From positions 1 to 11,361 of the forward strand of contig JAEXCA010000098.1 of NCBI GenBank assembly GCA_023393755.1: DNA of 11,361 nucleotides, written 5' to 3'. The stretch comes from Actinomycetes bacterium. GTDB lineage: Bacteria; Actinomycetota; Actinomycetes; Propionibacteriales; Propionibacteriaceae. Numbering within the stretch: the stretch's first letter is position 1; each line of letters opens with the position of its first letter. Positions 6,945 through 11,361 of this stretch are shown piece by piece. A program made the translations under genes and the position numbers. Under the pieces are notes generated by a model. That model was given only the letters and a program-made list of their open reading frames with translations, did no database searches and was not told the DNA's origin.

Positions 6945-6968
6945 AATATACCTAATAGGTATATTAGG
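6945..6968 (-). promoter_or_regulatory. PadR operator overlapping its own -10 element
   Basis: A perfect inverted repeat has 10-nt arms, AATATACCTA (6945-6954) and TAGGTATATT (6956-6965), around a single central A. A second, overlapping palindrome pairs CCTAATA (6951-6957) with TATTAGG (6962-6968). The TATATT -10 element (minus strand, 6950-6945) lies inside the first one. It is a strongly AT-rich island in GC-rich DNA. PadR binding is inferred from position and symmetry. Confidence 0.75.
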
Positions 6969-7030
6969 CGAACCCGGCGATCAGGGGCGCCGGTCACCAC
7001 CGCGGCTGAGCCGGCGATCGGTTCCCCGGC

Positions 7031-7195
7031 TTCGCCGCAGCACGGTCGTTATGACGGGACTGCCGTTCGTCGGCTGGCCGGTTCGCCGCATAACGGTCAC
7101 TACGACCGGATGACCGAATCTCAGAACGACCGTGCTTTCAGCGAGCCGCCAGTGCCAGCCCCCGGACCGGCGCCATAACGACCGTGCTGCAGCGA
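7031..7195. repeat. Cluster of four related repeats, two direct and two inverted
   Basis: GCAGCACGGTCGTTATG at 7037-7053 is matched perfectly by its reverse complement at 7174-7190 (17 nt). A diverged direct copy begins at 7082 (TTCGCCGCA, then ACGGTC and TACGAC, aligning with TTCGCCGCA, ACGGTC and TATGAC from 7031). A third inverted copy shares AACGACCGTGCT (7125-7136) with the one at 7177-7188. The outer pair could form a long stem with the inner copies in the loop. No frame across it resembles a protein. It looks like a REP/BIME-type intergenic element or a structured leader. Confidence 0.6.
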
Positions 7196-7453
7196 CCTGT
7201 GGGACGCGAGGACGGGTTACCTGTCCCGGACATCGGAACCGTCGGCCTCTCCCGGAGGAACCGTCCAGCCGCCCCATCGCGGCCACTTTCCATCCAGGGC
7301 CTCTCTTCGCGCCGAGCACCACCACCTGGGGGCAGGCGGCGGTCGGCGTCAAGGCAGGCGGGGTGCCGCCGCAGGACGTGGGCGGGGTGTGTATCGGCCG
7401 CCTCACGCCCACATGTCGGGCTTCCCCGGAGACAGCTGAACCCCCGGTCTGGG
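7196..7453. other. Non-coding stretch before the SWIM operon
   Basis: About 260 bp upstream of the operon. Open frames cross it on both strands, but none has recognisable domains or a credible start. I see no clear terminator, riboswitch or strong repeat in it. It must contain the upstream part of the operon promoter. Confidence 0.4.
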
Positions 7454-7459
7454 TAAGGT
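7454..7459 (+). promoter_or_regulatory. -10 element (leaderless) or Shine-Dalgarno of the SWIM operon
   Basis: TAAGGT fits TANNNT and lies 7 nt before ATG 7467, as in a leaderless transcript. The same bases contain AAGGTG, which could act as a Shine-Dalgarno with a 6-nt gap. The sequence does not decide between them. Either reading favours ATG 7467 over the in-frame GTG at 7458. Confidence 0.35.
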
Positions 7460-7466
7460 GACCGGC

Positions 7467-8759
7467 ATGGAGCGCTGGGCAGTCGATCGGGTGATGGCGC
7501 TCGCTCCGGACTCCGCCTCCCAGGTCGCCGGACGCAAGCTCGCCACCCCGAAGCCGTGGTCCGACATCGGCTGGGCCGGCACCCTGCTGTGGGGCTCCTG
7601 CCAGGGGTCGGGGCGAACCCCTTACCAGGTGGCGATCGAACTCACCGGGCCCACCTACAAGTGCAGCTGCCCGTCGCGGAAGTTCCCCTGCAAGCACGTC
7701 CTGGCACTGCTCTTCCTGTGGGCGGAAGGGCAGGTCGCCGAGGGCGGCGGACTGTCGGAGTTCGCGAGCGAATGGGCAGCAAAGAAGCAGGCGAAAGAGA
7801 CCCCTACCGAGAACGATGAGCCTGCCGAGCAGACCCCGGAGCAACGCGCCCAGGCCGAGGCCCGGGCTGCCCAGCGGGCCGAACGGGTGGCGGCCGGCCT
7901 GGCCGAACTCGACCGGTGGCTGGCTGACCAGCTGACCATTGGCCTGGTCAGCACCACCACCGGTGGTTTCCAGGTCGCCGATCAGATGGCGGCCCGGATG
8001 GTCGACGCCCAGGCTCCGGGGGTCGCCTCGCGGCTGCGCGAACTGCCCCGCACCGGCGCCGGCGGTTTCGAGCGGCTGCTCGGCGAGCTGGCCCTGATCC
8101 GGCTGTTGATCACCGCGAACGCCGCCAACCTGGCGGAGGACCAACGGGCCACCGTCCGCAACCACCTGGGGTACTCCGTCCCGCGCAGCGTCGCGCTCGC
8201 AAGCCCCCCGGTCAGCGACCATTGGCTGGTCACCGGCATGAAGGACGCCGACACCGACCAGGTCTCCACCCGCCGGGTCTGGCTGCTCGGCCGCACCACC
8301 GGACGCACCGCGCTGGTGCTCTCCTTCGCCACCGCCGGCGGCACCCTGGACAACTCACTGCTGCCCGGCATGGTGGTGGACGCCGACCTGCACTTCTACC
8401 CGGGACGGCCGGAGGTCCGCGCCACGGTGGGCGAGCGTCGGGCTGAACTCGAGCTGGGCGACTGGCGTCCGGACGGTGGGGACGTCGCGGCAGCCCGCAA
8501 GACCTGGCGCGACACGCTCACCGCCGACCCCTGGCTGACCGAATGGCCGATCGCGCTGCGCGGCACCCTGCACGCCCGCCCCAGCTGGACCTTTCGGGAC
8601 GACTCCGGCGAGACCCTGGCGGTGATCGGCCTGCCGGATCAGCTCCGGCAGTTCCTCGCCCTGGTCGGCCCCGCGCCCACCCTCTGGTTCGGCGAGATCA
8701 GCCAGGCCGGGTTCGCGCCCACCGCCGTCCTGCTGGGCGATCAGGTGGTGGCCGGATGA
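7467..8759 (+). CDS. SWIM zinc-finger protein
   Basis: A 430-residue cytoplasmic protein. The SWIM motif CxCx(n)CxH is encoded in YKCSCPSRKFPCKHVLALL, with ligands C66, C68, C75 and H77 presumed to bind zinc and to mediate DNA or protein contacts. A charged, Glu/Ala/Arg-rich linker (about 104-147) probably forms a helix or coiled coil and leads to an unassigned C-terminal part (about 148-430) rich in Trp and beta-like segments. It is first in an operon with a DUF5691-like protein and a MoxR ATPase. Proteins of this layout occur in the same order in many actinobacteria, and E. coli YehQ is the SWIM member of a related cluster (from memory). Its role in the complex is unknown. The start is discussed with the element at 7454. 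Confidence 0.88.
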   Translation: MERWAVDRVMALAPDSASQVAGRKLATPKPWSDIGWAGTLLWGSCQGSGRTPYQVAIELTGPTYKCSCPSRKFPCKHVLALLFLWAEGQVAEGGGLSEFASEWAAKKQAKETPTENDEPAEQTPEQRAQAEARAAQRAERVAAGLAELDRWLADQLTIGLVSTTTGGFQVADQMAARMVDAQAPGVASRLRELPRTGAGGFERLLGELALIRLLITANAANLAEDQRATVRNHLGYSVPRSVALASPPVSDHWLVTGMKDADTDQVSTRRVWLLGRTTGRTALVLSFATAGGTLDNSLLPGMVVDADLHFYPGRPEVRATVGERRAELELGDWRPDGGDVAAARKTWRDTLTADPWLTEWPIALRGTLHARPSWTFRDDSGETLAVIGLPDQLRQFLALVGPAPTLWFGEISQAGFAPTAVLLGDQVVAG

Positions 8760-8773
8760 GCACCCCCGCATGA
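8756..8773 (+). other. Five-codon mini-ORF bridging two operon genes
   Basis: ATG 8756 overlaps the SWIM stop (ATGA), encodes MSTPA and ends at TGA 8771-8773. That stop overlaps ATG 8770 of the next gene (again ATGA). It forms a chain of two stop/start overlaps across a junction that has no Shine-Dalgarno, so stepwise reinitiation is possible. It may equally be a fossil start codon or coincidence. Confidence 0.3.
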
Positions 8774-10197
8774 ACTTCCACGACCTGGCCACCACGGCCG
8801 CGATCGGCACCGGACAGCGTCCCTTCCGCGCCGAGCAACTGCCGGACGCGCTGCGTCCGCTGATCGATCCGGGCACCGAAGCCGCACACCAGGTACTGGA
8901 CGCGGCAGCCGGCTGGGAGATCGTCCGGCGCGCCCAGCTCCGCACCGGCGAGCAGCCGGTGGACGTTCCCGAGGCGGCCGAAACCCGTCCCGAGGCACCG
9001 GCCAACCTGGCCACGCTGCTGCGGCGCATCCTCGACCTGGCCGATGGCGATCGGGTGCTGGCCGAGACCTGCTCGGCCTTCCATGCCGCCGGGTTCCGGC
9101 TACCCCACCGGTTGCTGGTCCCGGTTCTGGAGCGGGCCCGCCGGGAGCCAGCCGTGATGGTGGCCGCGCAGCCGGTGATGGGGGCGCGCGGCGCCTGGCT
9201 GCTGGAGGCGGTACCCCGGCTGAGCCGGAGCCTCGGCGAACCGCAGGCCAAGGACTGGGACGGGACCGCCGCGCTCCGCCGGAACTGGCTGAAGCACCTG
9301 AATCACACCGACCCGGCGGCGGCGGTTGAGTTGCTCGCTGCCGACTGGGCCACGGAGTCGGTGGAGAACCGGGTCAGCTTCCTTGAGGTGTTCCGGACCG
9401 AGCCGCATCCGGCCCAGGTCGACTTCCTGGAGCAGGCCCTGCTGGATCGTTCCGAACGGGTGGCGACCACCGCCCAGGAGACCCTGGCCAAGCTCCCGGC
9501 CAGCCCGTGGCGGGAACGCATGGTCGGCTACGCCGCCGGCCTGCGGTTGCAGGAGGGCGGGCTCGTCCTGGCCGAGAAGCCAACCGGCAAACAGGCCAAC
9601 CGGGACGGAGCCACCACCAACGACGCCGCCCGGACCATCGTCGGGGCGGTGCCGCCCGCGGAGTGGCCCAGGCTGCTGAACCTGACCGCGGTGGAGCTGG
9701 CCGAACGATGCCGCGACGATCAGCCGACCCTGCTGGCGCTGGCCAGAGCTGCTGTCACCTTCGCCGATGCTGGGCTGGCCACAGCGATGGTCGGCCCGGT
9801 GATGCAGGCCACCGACCCGGGAATCCCCGACGGCTTCCTGGAGTTGGTCGACATTCCGACTCGCCTCGCCGTCGCCGCCCAGGCGCAGGCCCCTTCGCTC
9901 GCCCTGGAGGCACTGCAGGCGCTGCCGGCACCCTGGCCACAGCAGGTGATCGACATCGCGCTGGCCAGGCTGGACGAGTGGCGAGTCGGGAAGAAGCGGC
10001 AGGCCGAAGCCCTCTTCACCCACCTGGAGCAGGCCGTCTCCCCCTGGCTGGCGGCCGAGTCGGCCCGCCGGATCAACCCTGAACCGCGCCACCCCAACGA
10101 ACCCATCAAGCGGGCCACCCGGCTGATCACCGTGCTGACCCTGCGAGCCGCCGTCGCCGACGAGATCCGTCCCTACCTCAACCAGGAGAACCGATGA
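8770..10197 (+). CDS. DUF5691-like helical protein of the SWIM/MoxR operon
   Basis: A 475-residue, largely alpha-helical protein with no membrane segment, signal peptide or catalytic motif that I can identify. The N-terminus (MNFHDLATTAAIGTGQRPF) resembles the start of DUF5691 proteins, which sit between the SWIM and MoxR genes in this cluster. The middle (about 165-260) contains HEAT-like helix pairs such as DRSERVATTAQETLAKLP, suggesting a scaffold. A basic, Lys/Gln-rich patch lies near 275-290 (KPTGKQANRDGATTND) and may be a loop. The family name rests on context and my memory of the family. ATG 8770 starts 10 nt after the SWIM stop with no clear Shine-Dalgarno, so coupling is likely. Its stop overlaps the ATPase start by ATGA. 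Confidence 0.78.
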   Translation: MNFHDLATTAAIGTGQRPFRAEQLPDALRPLIDPGTEAAHQVLDAAAGWEIVRRAQLRTGEQPVDVPEAAETRPEAPANLATLLRRILDLADGDRVLAETCSAFHAAGFRLPHRLLVPVLERARREPAVMVAAQPVMGARGAWLLEAVPRLSRSLGEPQAKDWDGTAALRRNWLKHLNHTDPAAAVELLAADWATESVENRVSFLEVFRTEPHPAQVDFLEQALLDRSERVATTAQETLAKLPASPWRERMVGYAAGLRLQEGGLVLAEKPTGKQANRDGATTNDAARTIVGAVPPAEWPRLLNLTAVELAERCRDDQPTLLALARAAVTFADAGLATAMVGPVMQATDPGIPDGFLELVDIPTRLAVAAQAQAPSLALEALQALPAPWPQQVIDIALARLDEWRVGKKRQAEALFTHLEQAVSPWLAAESARRINPEPRHPNEPIKRATRLITVLTLRAAVADEIRPYLNQENR

Positions 10198-11285
10198 CCG
10201 ACCAGGCCCCCGAACTGCTCCGCCCCTCCGCCGAACAGCAGTTCGCCGCCGAACTGGCCGCGCTGGCAGCTGCCGACGTTCGTCCCCGGCCGCAGAACTG
10301 GAAGCTGTCGCCCTGGGCGGTGGTCGACTACCTGATGGGCACCACGCTGCCGGACGGCACCGTGATCAGCCCGAAGTACGTCGGCCAGCGCAGGCTGATC
10401 GAGACCGCGGTGGCGACGGTGGCGACTGACCGGGCGCTGCTGCTGCTGGGCGTCCCCGGGACGGCGAAGTCGTGGGTCTCCGAACACCTGACCGCCGCCA
10501 TCTCCGGCGACTCGACCCTGCTGGTGCAGGGCACCGCGGGCACCGCCGAGGAGTCCGTCCGGTACGGCTGGAACTACGCCCGGCTGCTCACCGAGGGTCC
10601 GTCGCGGGCCGCGCTGGTGCCGTCCCCGGTGATGGTGGCGATGGAGACCGGGGCGATCGCCCGGGTGGAGGAGCTGACCCGGATCCCGTCCGATGTGCAG
10701 GACGCGCTGATCACCGTGCTGTCGGAGAAGTCGCTGCCGGTTCCCGAGTTGGGTTTCAGCGTGCAGGCCCGGCAGGGGTTCAATGTGATCGCCACCGCCA
10801 ACGACCGCGACCGTGGCGTGAACGACCTCTCCAGCGCGCTCCGCCGCCGGTTCAACACGGTGGTGCTGCCGCTGCCGTCCTCTACGGAAGAAGAGGTGGA
10901 GATCGTCACCAAGCGGGCGGCCGAGCTGGGCAGCAGCCTGCAGTTGCCGCCGACCGATGGTGCGGACGTGGAGATCCGCCGGGTGGTCACCGTGTTCCGC
11001 GAACTGCGGGCCGGGGTGACCGCGGATGGCAAGACCTCGCTGAAGTCACCGTCGGGGACGCTGTCCACCGCCGAAGCCATCTCGGTGGTGACCAACGGGC
11101 TTGCCCTGGCCGCCCACTTCGGCGACGGCGTGCTGCGTGCCGCGGACGTCGCCGCGGGCATTCAGGGGTCGGTGGTCCGTGACCCGGTCGCCGACGCCAC
11201 CGTCTGGGCCGAGTACCTGGAGACCGTGATCCGCGAACGGGACGGCTGGCGCGACTTCTACCGCGCCGCCCGGGATCTTCGATGA
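10194..11285 (+). CDS. MoxR-type AAA+ ATPase (YehL-like)
   Basis: A 363-residue AAA+ ATPase. Walker A is GVPGTAKS (86-93, with K92). The Walker B position reads GAIARVEEL (153-161): the usual Asp is Glu159, followed by Glu160. Sensor 1 is ATAN (N203), and LSSALRRRF (212-220) gives the arginine-finger region. The segment corresponding to sensor 2 (SPSGTLSTAEAI, about 285-296) lacks an obvious Arg. A MoxR-like helical lid follows. MoxR ATPases work as hexameric chaperones for VWA-domain partners, and this one is placed like E. coli YehL. ATG overlaps the preceding stop (ATGA, 10194-10197), and its own stop overlaps the next start (11282-11285). All operon genes are thus translationally coupled, fitting subunits of one complex. 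Confidence 0.93.
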   Translation: MTDQAPELLRPSAEQQFAAELAALAAADVRPRPQNWKLSPWAVVDYLMGTTLPDGTVISPKYVGQRRLIETAVATVATDRALLLLGVPGTAKSWVSEHLTAAISGDSTLLVQGTAGTAEESVRYGWNYARLLTEGPSRAALVPSPVMVAMETGAIARVEELTRIPSDVQDALITVLSEKSLPVPELGFSVQARQGFNVIATANDRDRGVNDLSSALRRRFNTVVLPLPSSTEEEVEIVTKRAAELGSSLQLPPTDGADVEIRRVVTVFRELRAGVTADGKTSLKSPSGTLSTAEAISVVTNGLALAAHFGDGVLRAADVAAGIQGSVVRDPVADATVWAEYLETVIRERDGWRDFYRAARDLR

Positions 11286-11361
11286 CCGACCCACTGGGAC
11301 CACCGGGGACGGTTCCGGGGCCACCCGGGCCCGGTCCGCCCCCCCCCGGCACCCTCCCCCG
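11282..11361 (+). CDS. Start of the next operon gene, Pro/Gly-rich (3' partial)
   Basis: ATG 11282 overlaps the ATPase stop (ATGA) and the frame stays open to the window end, giving 26 complete codons. The visible residues are almost all Pro and Gly (MTDPLGPPGTVPGPPGPG..., then PPPP), a disordered tail with no domain visible. By analogy with related clusters the gene should encode a DUF5682 (YehM-like) or a VWA protein, but nothing in the visible part shows it. A run of nine C residues (11339-11347) lies inside the frame. Confidence 0.6.
   Translation, partial: MTDPLGPPGTVPGPPGPGPPPPGTLP

Noticed and set aside
7031..7195. CRISPR-like array
   Set aside because: Copies are of mixed orientation, diverged and irregularly spaced, and no cas genes are present.
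6981..8222. Minus-strand open frame of 413 codons
   Set aside because: It runs antisense through the clear SWIM gene and the repeat cluster, with Gly/Pro/Arg-rich text and no recognisable motif.

Overview
The window is about 70% GC. Most genes are packed tightly, start with ATG/GTG, and often lack a Shine-Dalgarno sequence but have a TANNNT hexamer 5-7 nt before the start codon, as leaderless mRNAs do. Together with an OmpR-type two-component pair, a PadR regulator and a proline/threonine-rich secreted protein, this points to a high-GC actinomycete. A Propionibacteriaceae-like host is my guess, not something the sequence proves. I see no rRNA, tRNA, CRISPR array, transposase or phage gene.

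Left part (1-5661). A 5'-truncated phosphotransferase of the aminoglycoside/choline-kinase fold (HGDxxxxN motif) is followed by a small secreted Pro/Thr-rich protein. Convergent to it, on the minus strand, is a two-component system: histidine kinase first, response regulator second, overlapping by 23 bp. Divergent from the kinase is a cytoplasmic GH13 alpha-glucosidase (oligo-1,6-glucosidase type) with an extra N-terminal helical segment. A near-identical 14-bp palindrome, TGAGAG-rA-CTCTCA, lies upstream of the secreted protein and again midway between the kinase and glucosidase promoters. I infer that it is the response regulator's operator and that these genes form a local regulon.

Middle (5662-7466). 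A lower-GC gap contains what looks like a frameshifted gene remnant. Next comes a minus-strand pair: an autoregulated PadR repressor with a strong palindrome over its own promoter, and a 4-TM membrane protein coupled by an ATGA overlap. A 500-bp gap follows, with four related copies (two direct, two inverted) of a roughly 17-28 bp repeat.

Right part (7467-11361). A tightly coupled plus-strand operon encodes a SWIM zinc-finger protein, a DUF5691-like helical-repeat protein, a MoxR-type AAA+ ATPase (YehL-like) and the first 80 bp of another gene with a Pro/Gly-rich N-terminus. The order matches a widespread but poorly understood cluster (SWIM / DUF5691 / MoxR / DUF5682 / VWA; compare E. coli yehLMPQ). 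The truncated gene and the DNA just beyond the window would therefore be expected to encode DUF5682 and VWA proteins. This is the best candidate here for an uncharacterised multi-protein system, perhaps an ATP-driven chaperone or conflict machine.
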